Program-made: the position numbers and the translations under genes
Assembly (NCBI RefSeq): GCF_052180275.1
Contig: NZ_CP197465.1
Location: forward strand, 1,054,001 to 1,118,000
Length of the DNA: 64,000 nt
From: Kumtagia sp052180275
Lineage (GTDB): Bacteria; Pseudomonadota; Alphaproteobacteria; Rhizobiales; Rhizobiaceae
Direction: 5' to 3'
Shown here: in pieces, positions 45,058 to 53,841 of the stretch
Position numbering within the stretch: the stretch's first letter is position 1
Layout of the letters: every line of letters begins with the position of its first letter
The notes under the pieces: model-generated
What the model was told of the DNA's origin: nothing
Databases searched by the model: none
The model's input: the letters and a program-made list of their open reading frames with translations, nothing else

Positions 45058-47286
45058 ATGAACCGCCTCGAACGCCTGCTGCGTCCAAGGTCCATCGCCG
45101 TGATCGGCGGCGGGGCATTCGGCACGAATGTCGTCAAGCAATGCCTGAAGATGGGTTTTGCCGGCGACATCTGGCCCGTGCATCCGAGCAAGACCGAGGT
45201 CGAGGGGGTGAAAGCCTACAAAACCGTGGCCGAACTCCCCGGCGCGCCGGATGCGGCGTTTATCGGCGTGAACCGCCATCTCACCATCGAGATGGTGACG
45301 GCGCTGCGTGAAAAGGGAGCGGGCGGGGCGGTGTGTTTCGCGTCGGGGTTTCGCGAGACGGGGGCGTATGACGCGGAAGGCGAGGGGCTGCAGCAGGCGC
45401 TTCTGGAGGCGGCGGGCGACCTGCCGATCATCGGGCCGAACTGCTACGGGCTGATCAATTATGCCAACGGCGCGCTGCTGTGGCCGGACCAGCATGGCGG
45501 CATCCGCCTGGCCGAGGGCGCGACGGGTGCGGCGATCATCACCCAGTCGTCCAACATCGCGATCAACATGACGATGCAGGCGCGCGGCCTGCCGGTCTCC
45601 TACATCATGACCGCCGGCAACCAGGCGCAGACCGGGCTGTCCGAGATGGCGCTGGGGCTGATCGAGGATTCCCGCGTTTCCGTGCTCGGGTTGCATATCG
45701 AGGCGTTCGACAAGGTCGACGGATTCGAAAGACTTGCGGCGCGGGCGCGGGAACTGAAAAAGCCCATCGTCGCCATGAAGATCGGCCGTTCCGAGCAGGC
45801 GCGGGCCGGCACCGTGTCGCATACCGCTTCTCTGGCGGGCTCGGATGCAGCGTCGGACGCTTTTCTGAAACGGCTGGGCATCGCGCGGGTCAATTCCATC
45901 CCGTCTTTCCTGGAGGCACTGAAACTGCTGCATGCGCATGGACCGCTTGGCGGCTATCGGCTGTCGTCGATGAGCTGTTCGGGCGGCGAGGCGTCTGTGA
46001 TGGCGGACAGCGCCGAGGGGCGAAAGGTCGGGTTTCCCGTGCTTTCCGATGAGCATCGGGCGCGGGTGAAGGCGACGCTGGGGCCGCTGGTGGCGGTGGC
46101 CAACCCGCTCGACTACCATACCTTCATCTGGAACAACGAGCCAGCGATGACCGCCACCTTCGGGGCGATGGTTTCGGGTGGCTTCGACCTCAACATCCTC
46201 GTGCTGGATTTCCCGCGCCGCGACCGCTGCTCGGATGTCGATTGGTGGACGACGCTCAACGCCTTCGAAAGCGGGCTGAAGGCGCATGGGGCGAAGGGCG
46301 CGGTGCTGGCCTCGCTGCCGGAAAACCTGCCGGAGGATTATGCGCCGGGCCTGATGGCGCGGGGCATGGTGCCGCTTTACGGGATCGCCGAGGCGCTCGA
46401 TGCGGCGGAGGCGGCGGCGATGATCGGCGTGGCCTGGCGCAATTCCTCCCCCCTTGAGGGGGAGGTGCCCGCGAAGCGGGCGGTGGGGGTCATTTCAGAA
46501 GGCACCGCCAGAACGTGGAGCACTGCCGCAGCGACCCCACCCGGCCCTTCGGGCCGTCCTTCGGACCCCCTCAAGGGGGAGGGAACGCTCGACGAAGCCG
46601 CCGCGAAATCGCTGCTCGCAGAGGCCGGCGTTTTGGTTCCGGCCGGCCGGCGGGCGGCAAGCGTCGACGAGGCAATCGCCGCCGCTGACTCGCTTGGCTA
46701 CCCGGTCGCGCTGAAGGCGATGGGCGTGGCGCACAAGTCTGAGGCCGGAGCGGTGAAGCTCAATCTGCGCGATGCCGCGTCGGTCGGCGAGGCTGCGGAA
46801 GTGTTGCTGCCGCTGGGCAGCGGGCTCTATGTCGAGCGCATGGTGCAGGGGGGCGTGGCCGAGCTGATCGTTGGTTTTACGCGCGATCCGTTGTTCGGGC
46901 CGGTGATGACGCTGGGTTCGGGCGGCGTGCTGGTGGAGCTCCTGAAGGATTCGGCGACCCTGCTCCTGCCGGCGTCGCGGGCTGAGATCGAGATGGCGCT
47001 TCGCGGGCTGAAACTGTTTCCGCTGCTGGACGGGTTCCGTGGGCGGCCGAAGGCCGATCTTGATGCGGCGGTAGGGGCGATCGAAAAACTGGCCGGTTTC
47101 GTGCTCGCGCATGCCGGTGAAATCGAGGAACTGGACGTCAATCCGCTGATCGTCTGCGCCGAGGGCGCCTGGGTCGCGGATGCGTTGATGGTGGCAAGCT
47201 TGGCGTCCCCCTCCCCCTTGAGGGGAGGGTCGATCGGCGGAGCCGATCGGGGAGGGGTCGCCTCCGTGGCCACCAACCGACTGTGA
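45058..47286 (+). CDS. NDP-forming acyl-CoA ligase (acetate-CoA ligase family)
   Basis: 742 residues from ATG 45058 (MNRLERLLRPRSIAVIGGG); an in-frame start at 44971 lies inside the repeat. A CoA-binding Rossmann domain comes first, then the succinyl-CoA-ligase-like domain (GPNCYGLINYANGALL, SHTASLAGSDAA) and a C-terminal ATP-grasp domain (GYPVALKAMGVAHKSEAGAVKLNL, EELDVNPLIVCAEG). Such enzymes make acyl-CoA with ATP going to ADP and phosphate. Context suggests carnitine or crotonobetaine activation in place of CaiC. Residues ~463-509 are a translated palindromic repeat in the linker before ATP-grasp, and the last ~24 residues also come from repeat sequence. Confidence 0.85.
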   Translation: MNRLERLLRPRSIAVIGGGAFGTNVVKQCLKMGFAGDIWPVHPSKTEVEGVKAYKTVAELPGAPDAAFIGVNRHLTIEMVTALREKGAGGAVCFASGFRETGAYDAEGEGLQQALLEAAGDLPIIGPNCYGLINYANGALLWPDQHGGIRLAEGATGAAIITQSSNIAINMTMQARGLPVSYIMTAGNQAQTGLSEMALGLIEDSRVSVLGLHIEAFDKVDGFERLAARARELKKPIVAMKIGRSEQARAGTVSHTASLAGSDAASDAFLKRLGIARVNSIPSFLEALKLLHAHGPLGGYRLSSMSCSGGEASVMADSAEGRKVGFPVLSDEHRARVKATLGPLVAVANPLDYHTFIWNNEPAMTATFGAMVSGGFDLNILVLDFPRRDRCSDVDWWTTLNAFESGLKAHGAKGAVLASLPENLPEDYAPGLMARGMVPLYGIAEALDAAEAAAMIGVAWRNSSPLEGEVPAKRAVGVISEGTARTWSTAAATPPGPSGRPSDPLKGEGTLDEAAAKSLLAEAGVLVPAGRRAASVDEAIAAADSLGYPVALKAMGVAHKSEAGAVKLNLRDAASVGEAAEVLLPLGSGLYVERMVQGGVAELIVGFTRDPLFGPVMTLGSGGVLVELLKDSATLLLPASRAEIEMALRGLKLFPLLDGFRGRPKADLDAAVGAIEKLAGFVLAHAGEIEELDVNPLIVCAEGAWVADALMVASLASPSPLRGGSIGGADRGGVASVATNRL
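46444..46583. repeat. Palindromic repeat (family B) inside the acyl-CoA ligase frame
   Basis: Arms CTCCCCCCTTGAGGGGGAG and CCCCCTCAAGGGGGAGGG flank a centre containing GTGGAGCACTGCCGCA. It is translated in frame as about 46 residues rich in Pro, Ser, Gly and Ala, without a stop. The same centre recurs in the copy at 47205-47396. Confidence 0.9.
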
Positions 47287-47396
47287 TGCCGATACCGCTG
47301 CGATATGATAGCCTGGACGGCCGCAGGATGTGGAGCACTGCCGCACCAACCCCCTCCGGCCGCTTCGCGGCCACCTCCCCCTCAAGGGGGGAGGGA
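47205..47396. repeat. Palindromic repeat (family B) at ligase 3' end and caiD leader
   Basis: CCCTCCCCCTTGAGGGGAGGG and CGATCGGCGGAGCCGATCG precede a centre with GTGGAGCACTGCCGCA, then CGGCCGCTTCGCGGCC and CTCCCCCTCAAGGGGGGAGGG close it. Its first 80 bases encode the terminal residues and stop codon of the ligase; the rest forms the caiD leader. Confidence 0.88.
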
Positions 47397-47413
47397 ATGC
47401 TGGAGAACCTGCA

Positions 47414-48196
47414 ATGACCGAAATCGTCACCACCCGGCGCGAGGGCGCGATCGTCGAAGTCACGCTGGACCGGCCGAAAGCCAACGCCATCGACCTGAAA
47501 ACCTCTCGGCTGCTGGGCGAGACGTTTCGCGCTTTCCGCGACGATCCCGAGCTGAGGGTGGCTATCGTGAAGACGGCCGGCGAAAAATTCTTCTCGGCTG
47601 GATGGGACCTGAAGGCGGCCGCGGGCGGCGATGCGGTAGATGGCGACTATGGCGTCGGCGGCTTCGGCGGGCTGCAGGAACTGCGCGACATGAACAAGCC
47701 GGTCATTGCCTGCGTCAACGGCATGGCGGTCGGCGGTGGTTTTGAACTGGCACTGTCCTGCGACCTCATCTACGCCGCCGATCATGCGAGTTTTGCCCTG
47801 CCGGAAATCCGCGCCGGCACCTTGGCCGATGCCGCGACGGTGAAGCTGCCGAAGCGGATTCCGTATCACGTCGCCATGGACCTGCTGCTTACCGGCCGCT
47901 GGATGGACGTGGCCGAGGCGCATCGGTGGGGCCTGGTCAACGAGGTGTTGCCGAAGGAAAAACTGGAGGATCGCGTGTGGGAGATCGCCCGGCTGCTCGC
48001 CTCCGGGCCGCCGCTGGTGTTTGCCTCGATCAAGGAGGTGGCGCGTGAGGCCGAGGCCATGACCTTCCAGGATGCGATGAACTGGATCACCAAGCGCAAA
48101 TTCCGCACGGTCGACGAACTCTATGCCTCGGAAGACGGGCAGGAAGGGTTTCGCGCCTTTGCGGAAAAGCGCGACCCGGTGTGGAAGGGGCGCTGA
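47414..48196 (+). CDS. caiD: Carnitinyl-CoA dehydratase (CaiD-type enoyl-CoA hydratase)
   Basis: Interconverts crotonobetainyl-CoA and L-carnitinyl-CoA. The 260-residue crotonase shares with E. coli CaiD the start-proximal LDRPKANAID and FRDDP, GEKFFSAGWDLKAAA, NGMAVGGGFELALSCD oxyanion-hole segment, and the exact ending FAEKRDPVWKGR. The start at ATG 47414 (MTEIVTTRREG) has GGAG upstream; a frame from 47330 would translate repeat sequence. It completes a carnitine/crotonobetaine module with the ligase and acyl-CoA dehydrogenase. Confidence 0.88.
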   Translation: MTEIVTTRREGAIVEVTLDRPKANAIDLKTSRLLGETFRAFRDDPELRVAIVKTAGEKFFSAGWDLKAAAGGDAVDGDYGVGGFGGLQELRDMNKPVIACVNGMAVGGGFELALSCDLIYAADHASFALPEIRAGTLADAATVKLPKRIPYHVAMDLLLTGRWMDVAEAHRWGLVNEVLPKEKLEDRVWEIARLLASGPPLVFASIKEVAREAEAMTFQDAMNWITKRKFRTVDELYASEDGQEGFRAFAEKRDPVWKGR

Positions 48197-48284
48197 GGAT
48201 TTTCGCCCTCTCTCCGGTAGTTCCATAGGGCAGCGCAGCAGGCCAGGCTATGATGGCCCGCGATCCGCAACCCCGCGACGGTGT

Positions 48285-48878
<594 letters not shown>

Positions 48879-48896
48879 GGCCTCACTCGGTGATGG

Positions 48897-49397
48897 TCAG
48901 TCTGGCAGCCGGACTTCGTAGGGTTCGTCGAAGAAGAACTCTTCCAGATTATTGCCGTCTCCGCCACGGTCGACAATGGCAAAATCCTGCGCTTCGCCGA
49001 TCGGCGTCAGCACGCCATGCCAGGAATTGCGCGGATAGTTAATGCCTTGTCCGGATGCGGCGAGAAACGCATGCGGCATGCCGGGTTTCCCACCCTCGTC
49101 GTGGCAGACGACGACCAGGAAGGGTCGCGCGCCGAGCGGGATAAAGGCCTGGCTGCCGAAGGGATGGCGCTCGACCATAGCGAGCGTCAGCGGGAATTCA
49201 TAGGGTGTGCCGCGCACGGTCGAGATCAGCACGCGGGCGTTGGGGCCGGTGGCGTCGGCGGTGGCCAGCGCGTGAAAACGTTCAGCCTTGCCGCCATTGA
49301 TCGGGAAATGGTCGTCGGTCGTGCCGGCCTCGATGACCTCGCCGAACGGCTCGAAGTTCTCGCGCGTCAGCGGCTTCGCGGTGATGATTCTGGTCAT
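48897..49397 (-). CDS. allA: Ureidoglycolate lyase
   Basis: Splits (S)-ureidoglycolate into glyoxylate and urea. 166 residues from ATG 49397 (MTRIITAKPLTRENFEPFGEV); the longer frame from 49505 would overlap allE heavily. Family features are INGGKAERFH, MVERHPFGSQAFIPL and YPRNSWHGVLTPIG. The start overlaps the allE stop (ATGA). The urea it releases and the urt transporter earlier in the window are part of the same nitrogen economy. Confidence 0.92.
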   Translation of the reverse strand: MTRIITAKPLTRENFEPFGEVIEAGTTDDHFPINGGKAERFHALATADATGPNARVLISTVRGTPYEFPLTLAMVERHPFGSQAFIPLGARPFLVVVCHDEGGKPGMPHAFLAASGQGINYPRNSWHGVLTPIGEAQDFAIVDRGGDGNNLEEFFFDEPYEVRLPD

Positions 49398-50224
49398 GCG
49401 CGCAGACCCAGCTTCATGTGCCGGTTCACATCCTTGTAGAGCAGGTAGCGGAATTTTCCGGGGCCGCCGGCATAACAGGCCTGCGGGCAGAAGGCGCGCA
49501 GCCACATGAAGTCGCCGGCCTCGACCTCCACCCAGTCCTGGTTGAGCCGGTAGACAGCCTTGCCTTCCAGCACGTAGAGGCCGTGCTCCATAACATGGGT
49601 CTCGGCGAAGGGGATGACCGCGCCGGGCTCAAGCGTGACGATGTTGACGTGCATGTCATGGCGGATGTCGGCGGGATCGACGAAGCGCGTGGTCGCCCAG
49701 CGGCCGGCTGTGCCCGGCATGGACAGCGGCACGATGTCCTGTTCGTTGCGCACGAAGGCCTCCGGCACCTCGATGCCGTCGACGCGCTCGTACAGCTTGC
49801 GGACCCAGTGGAAGCCGCAGGTGGCCGCGCCGGTGTTGCGCAGGCTCCAGGCCGCGCCCGGCGGCAGATAGGCATAGCCGCCGGCCAGCATGCGGTGCGC
49901 CGTGCCTTCGATGGTCAGCGTCACCTCGCCGTCCATGACGAACAGCACGCCCTGAGCGCCGGGCTCGGGCTCGGGCCGGTCGCTGCCGCCGCCGGGCTCG
50001 ACTTCCATGATGTATTGCGAGAACGTCTCGGAGAAGCCGGACAACGGACGGGCGATGACCCAGGCGCGGGTCTTGTCCCAGAAAGGCAGGTAGCTGGTGA
50101 CGATGTCGCGCATGACGCCATGCGGGATCACCGCATAGGCTTCCGTGAACACGGCACGGCCCGTCAGCAACTGCTGCTGCGGGGGATGGCCGCCGGGAGG
50201 GGCTGTGTATCTGGGGCCGGCCAT
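49394..50224 (-). CDS. allE: (S)-ureidoglycine aminohydrolase
   Basis: Manganese-dependent bicupin converting ureidoglycine to ureidoglycolate and ammonia. 276 residues with two cupin domains: PGAQGVLFVMDGEVTLTIEG near residue 90, and VIPFAETHVMEHGLYVLEGKAVYRL (metal ligands His, Glu, His) near residue 205. The C-terminus has GDFMWLRAFCPQACYAGG, characteristic of this family. It is coupled to allA and 10 bp from puuE-uraD. Confidence 0.93.
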   Translation of the reverse strand: MAGPRYTAPPGGHPPQQQLLTGRAVFTEAYAVIPHGVMRDIVTSYLPFWDKTRAWVIARPLSGFSETFSQYIMEVEPGGGSDRPEPEPGAQGVLFVMDGEVTLTIEGTAHRMLAGGYAYLPPGAAWSLRNTGAATCGFHWVRKLYERVDGIEVPEAFVRNEQDIVPLSMPGTAGRWATTRFVDPADIRHDMHVNIVTLEPGAVIPFAETHVMEHGLYVLEGKAVYRLNQDWVEVEAGDFMWLRAFCPQACYAGGPGKFRYLLYKDVNRHMKLGLRA

Positions 50225-50234
50225 GCCGTTTCCT

Positions 50235-51677
50235 CTATTCTGGCAGCAAAGCGTTCAGGCGCAGCCGCGCGATGCGCTCCACCTGCTTGCAGGCGGTGGC
50301 GAATTCCGTCGCGTGGTCGCTGGCTATGCGTGTCCCGAAGGTTTTCAGAATGCTCGCCTTGGTGTTGTCGCGCACCGCGATGATGAAGGGAAAACCGAAC
50401 TTTTCGACATAGGCGGTGTTCAGTTCGGTGAATTTTTGCCGCTCGGCGTCGGTCAGCGCGTCGAGGCCGGCGCTGGCCTGCTCGGAGGTCGATTCCGCAG
50501 TCAGGCGCTTTGCCTGCGCAAGCTTGCCGGCGAGATCGGGATGGGCTTTCAGCACGCCGAGCCGCTCGTCCTCGCTGGCCGAACGGAAGGCGCGGCAGAG
50601 CGCGTTGTGCAGGCCGCCGGCGCTGTCATGCGCCGGACCGAGCTCGAATTCGAAGGCGCGCTCGGCAATCCATGGGGAATGCTCGAAGATGCCGCCGAAT
50701 TTTTCGACGAACACCTTTCGATCCATGCGTGATGGTCGCAGCGACGGGGCCTGGTAGGGATGCGTCTCGCGCCAGTGGCGGGCGATGTCGATGCGGCGCG
50801 GCAGCCAGACGCGCTCGTGCGACTTCACGTAGTCGATGAAACGCTGCAAGGCCAGTGCGCGGCCCGGGCGGCCGGCGAGCCGGCAGTGCAGGCCGATGTT
50901 CATCATGCGCGGGCGGCCGGCCTTGCCCTCGGCATAAAGCATGTCGAAGGAATCCTTCAGATAGGCGAAGAACTGGTCGCCATTTGTGAAGCCGGCCGAG
51001 ATGGCGAAACGCATGTCGTTGGCGTCAAGCGTGTAGGGAATGATAAGCTGCGGCGCGATCGGGTTGCCGTGGCCGTCGTGGTCGAGCCAATAGGGCAGGT
51101 CGTCGTCATAGGTGTCGGAGATATAGGCGAAGCCGCCTTCCTCCGCCGCCAGCCGAACCGTGTTGACCGAGGTGCGGCCGGTGTACCAGCCGGTCGGCCG
51201 CGCGCCGGTGACTTCCTCGTGCAGGCGGATGGCTTCCGCCATATGCGCCCGCTCGTCCTCGGCTGAGGTGTCGCGGTAGTCGATCCATTTCAGCCCGTGC
51301 GAGGCGACCTCCCAGCCGGCCTCCTGCATGGCGGCGACCTGGTCGGGCGACCGGGCGAGCGCGGAGGCGACGCCGTAGCAGGTGGCCGGTACGTTCGCCT
51401 GCGTGAACATGCGGTGCAGCCGCCAGAAGCCGGCGCGGGCGCCGTATTCGTAGATCGATTCCATGTTCCAGTGGCGCAGGCCGGGCCAGGGCTGCGCGCC
51501 GGTTATCTCGGACAGGAAGGCTTCGGAGGCGGCGTCGCCATGCAGCACGCTGTTCTCGCCGCCCTCCTCGTAGTTGACCACGAACTGGACGGCGACATGG
51601 GCACCGCCCGGCCATTTCGGATCGGGTGGGTTCGCGCCGTAGCCGCGCATATCCCTGACGTAGCGTTTCGGGTTCAT
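50235..51677 (-). CDS. puuE: Fused allantoinase (PuuE) and OHCU decarboxylase (UraD)
   Basis: Two enzymes of urate breakdown in one 480-residue chain. Residues 1 to about 310 are a cofactor-independent PuuE allantoinase of the polysaccharide deacetylase fold (FVVNYEEGGENSVLHGD, ASHGLKWIDYRD, GWYTGRTSVNT, NIGLHCRLAGRPGRA). Residues from about 325 are UraD (FEHSPWIAERAF, LKAHPDLAGKLA, YVEKFGFPFIIAVRDN), which decarboxylates OHCU to (S)-allantoin. The two steps are consecutive, so the fusion could channel product. The gene diverges from uraH. Confidence 0.93.
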   Translation of the reverse strand: MNPKRYVRDMRGYGANPPDPKWPGGAHVAVQFVVNYEEGGENSVLHGDAASEAFLSEITGAQPWPGLRHWNMESIYEYGARAGFWRLHRMFTQANVPATCYGVASALARSPDQVAAMQEAGWEVASHGLKWIDYRDTSAEDERAHMAEAIRLHEEVTGARPTGWYTGRTSVNTVRLAAEEGGFAYISDTYDDDLPYWLDHDGHGNPIAPQLIIPYTLDANDMRFAISAGFTNGDQFFAYLKDSFDMLYAEGKAGRPRMMNIGLHCRLAGRPGRALALQRFIDYVKSHERVWLPRRIDIARHWRETHPYQAPSLRPSRMDRKVFVEKFGGIFEHSPWIAERAFEFELGPAHDSAGGLHNALCRAFRSASEDERLGVLKAHPDLAGKLAQAKRLTAESTSEQASAGLDALTDAERQKFTELNTAYVEKFGFPFIIAVRDNTKASILKTFGTRIASDHATEFATACKQVERIARLRLNALLPE

Positions 51678-51850
51678 TGCCCCAGGCGTTTCCTCTTTTG
51701 ACCGAAGGATATCGAAGGTGGCGCGCGTGCCATCCCCCCAAAAAATTTGAAAGTCTTTTTGTGGCGCTCCGCTTCACCCGGACTTATGCATGGCCTTTAA
51801 TTGCCGCACAATTCATGATCGCATGGGAACGTACCCTGGAGGGAGGCCGA

Positions 51851-52216
51851 ATGGCGAAGGCGGAAGGCGGGCGGCTGACGACCCATGTTCTGGACACCGC
51901 ATCCGGCAAGCCGGCGGCGGCTCTGAAGATCGCGCTCTATCGCGTATCGGGGAATTCGCACCGGCTGCTCAAGACCGTCGAGACCAACGCCGACGGACGC
52001 TGCGACGCGCCGCTGCTCGAAGGGGCGGATTTCAAGACGGGACAATACGAGCTGATCTTCTTCGCGGGCGACTATCTGCGCGCCGCCGGCACAGCGCTGC
52101 CCGATCCCGCGTTCCTCGACCAGGTGCCGATCCGCTTCGGCCTGGCCGAACAGACGCACTACCACGTGCCGCTGTTGATTTCGCCCTACGGTTATTCCAC
52201 CTATAGAGGAAGCTGA
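51851..52216 (+). CDS. uraH: 5-hydroxyisourate hydrolase
   Basis: Transthyretin-related protein that hydrolyses 5-hydroxyisourate to OHCU. 121 residues from ATG 51851 with GGGAGG upstream; the frame opens at 51677 but the leader is not homologous. The family signatures LTTHVLDTASGKPA at the start and the C-terminal YRGS are both present. It is followed directly by xdhA and lies divergent from puuE-uraD. Confidence 0.95.
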   Translation: MAKAEGGRLTTHVLDTASGKPAAALKIALYRVSGNSHRLLKTVETNADGRCDAPLLEGADFKTGQYELIFFAGDYLRAAGTALPDPAFLDQVPIRFGLAEQTHYHVPLLISPYGYSTYRGS

Positions 52217-52217
52217 C

Positions 52218-53693
52218 GTGGCCAAGGTGAAACCCAGGACCGAAATCCGCTTCATTCTCAACGGCAGGGACGTTTCGCTGAGCGATGTCGCGCCGGACGG
52301 GACGCTGCTCGACTGGCTGCGGCTGGACAGAGGGCTGTACGGCAGCAAGGAAGGTTGCGGCGAAGGCGACTGCGGCGCCTGCACCGTGCTGGTCGGCCGG
52401 CTCCTCGGCGGAAAACTCGCCTATGAAAGCGTCAATGCCTGCATCCGCTTCGTCGGCTCGCTGGACGCCACCCACGTCGTCACCATCGAGCACCTGAAGG
52501 GCAGCGACGGAAAGCTGCACCCGGTGCAGCAGGCGATGGTGGATTTCCACGGATCGCAATGCGGCTTCTGCACGCCGGGTTTCGTCATGTCGCTCTATGG
52601 GCTGTGGATGAAGTCGGCGACGCCTTCGGACGGCGAGATCGAGAAGGCGCTGCAGGGCAATCTCTGCCGCTGCACCGGCTACGAGGCGATCGTGCGCGCG
52701 GCAAAGGCGATTTCCAGCTATGGCAAGGCGGCGAAGGACCCGCTGATGGCCGAACGCAAGGCGATCATCGCGCGGCTTTCGGCGCTGAAGGACGGAAGCA
52801 GGGTGGAGATCGGCGAGGGCAGGAAGCGGCTTGTCGTTCCGGGTTCGCTCGACGATTTCGCAAAACTCTACAAGGATGAGCCCAAGGCAACCATCGTCGC
52901 GGGCTCCACCGATGTCGGGCTGTGGGTGACCAAGCAGATGCGCGACATCGCGCCGGCGGTGTTCATCGCCGGGCTGGACGAACTCAAGACGATCTCGGAA
53001 GTGGACGGCGCGATCAGCATCGGCGCCGGCGTCACCTATACCGAGGCGTTCTCGCTGCTCGCCAGACGCATTCCGGCGCTCGGCGCGCTGGTCAACCGCA
53101 TCGGCGGCGAGCAGGTGCGCAACATGGGCACGATCGGCGGCAACGTCGCCAACGGCTCGCCCATCGGCGACACGCCGCCGCCGCTGATCGCGCTGGGGGC
53201 GCGGCTGACGCTGAGGCGCGGCGCGAAATCGCGGACGATACCGCTCGAGGATTTTTTCATCGCCTATGGCAAGCAGGATCGGCAGCCGGGCGAATTCGTC
53301 GAGCGCGCCATCGTGCCTCTGCCGGCGCGCGGCGAAAAATTCGCGGTCTACAAGGTGTCCAAGCGGCGCGACGAGGACATCACCTCGACGCTGGGCGCCT
53401 TCCGGCTTGCGGTGGCGCGCGACGGCACTGTGGCGGCGATCCGCATCGCCTTCGGCGGCATGGCGGCGACGCCGAAGCGGGCCTTCGCGGTCGAGGCGGC
53501 GCTGATCGGCAAGCCGTGGACGGAACAGACGGTCGAGGCGGCGATTGCGGCCTTCGAAACGGATTTCACGCCGCTGACCGATATGCGCGCCACGGCCGCC
53601 TACCGGATGCTGGCGGCGAAGAACCTGCTCAGGCGGTTTTTCATCGAGACGTCAGGGACCAAGGCGCCGGTGCAGGTCGGGCGGGCGGCGTGA
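52218..53693 (+). CDS. xdhA: Xanthine dehydrogenase small subunit (FeS/FAD)
   Basis: Electron-transfer subunit oxidising hypoxanthine and xanthine to urate with XdhB. 491 residues from GTG 52218, one base after the uraH stop. Two [2Fe-2S] clusters are marked by CGEGDCGACTVL near residue 48 and CGFCTPGF and LCRCTGY near 115-150. The FAD-binding domain follows (IVAGSTDVGLWVTKQMRD, NRIGGEQVRNMGTIGGNVANGSPIGDTPP). An 80-bp repeat separates it from xdhB. Confidence 0.95.
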   Translation: MAKVKPRTEIRFILNGRDVSLSDVAPDGTLLDWLRLDRGLYGSKEGCGEGDCGACTVLVGRLLGGKLAYESVNACIRFVGSLDATHVVTIEHLKGSDGKLHPVQQAMVDFHGSQCGFCTPGFVMSLYGLWMKSATPSDGEIEKALQGNLCRCTGYEAIVRAAKAISSYGKAAKDPLMAERKAIIARLSALKDGSRVEIGEGRKRLVVPGSLDDFAKLYKDEPKATIVAGSTDVGLWVTKQMRDIAPAVFIAGLDELKTISEVDGAISIGAGVTYTEAFSLLARRIPALGALVNRIGGEQVRNMGTIGGNVANGSPIGDTPPPLIALGARLTLRRGAKSRTIPLEDFFIAYGKQDRQPGEFVERAIVPLPARGEKFAVYKVSKRRDEDITSTLGAFRLAVARDGTVAAIRIAFGGMAATPKRAFAVEAALIGKPWTEQTVEAAIAAFETDFTPLTDMRATAAYRMLAAKNLLRRFFIETSGTKAPVQVGRAA

Positions 53694-53707
53694 AAATGAA
53701 GAATGCC

Positions 53708-53786
53708 GGGGACAGTTTACTTTCTTTCCGCGGAAAAGCTCCGGCAGTCGAGGGCTCGCGCAACCGGAAAAAAGTAAACTGTCCCC
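53708..53786. repeat. 80-bp inverted repeat (family E), copy 3
   Basis: GGGGACAGTTTACTTTC at the left and AAAGTAAACTGTCCCC at the right face each other, with CCGCGGAAAAG and CCGGAAAA inside. It occupies the xdhA-xdhB gap and ends about 55 bp before the xdhB start. Confidence 0.88.
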
Positions 53787-53841
53787 AGGCGCGACCTGTT
53801 GCGGACCTCTTCGTGAAACGGCGAGGAGAAAAAGGCGCTCC

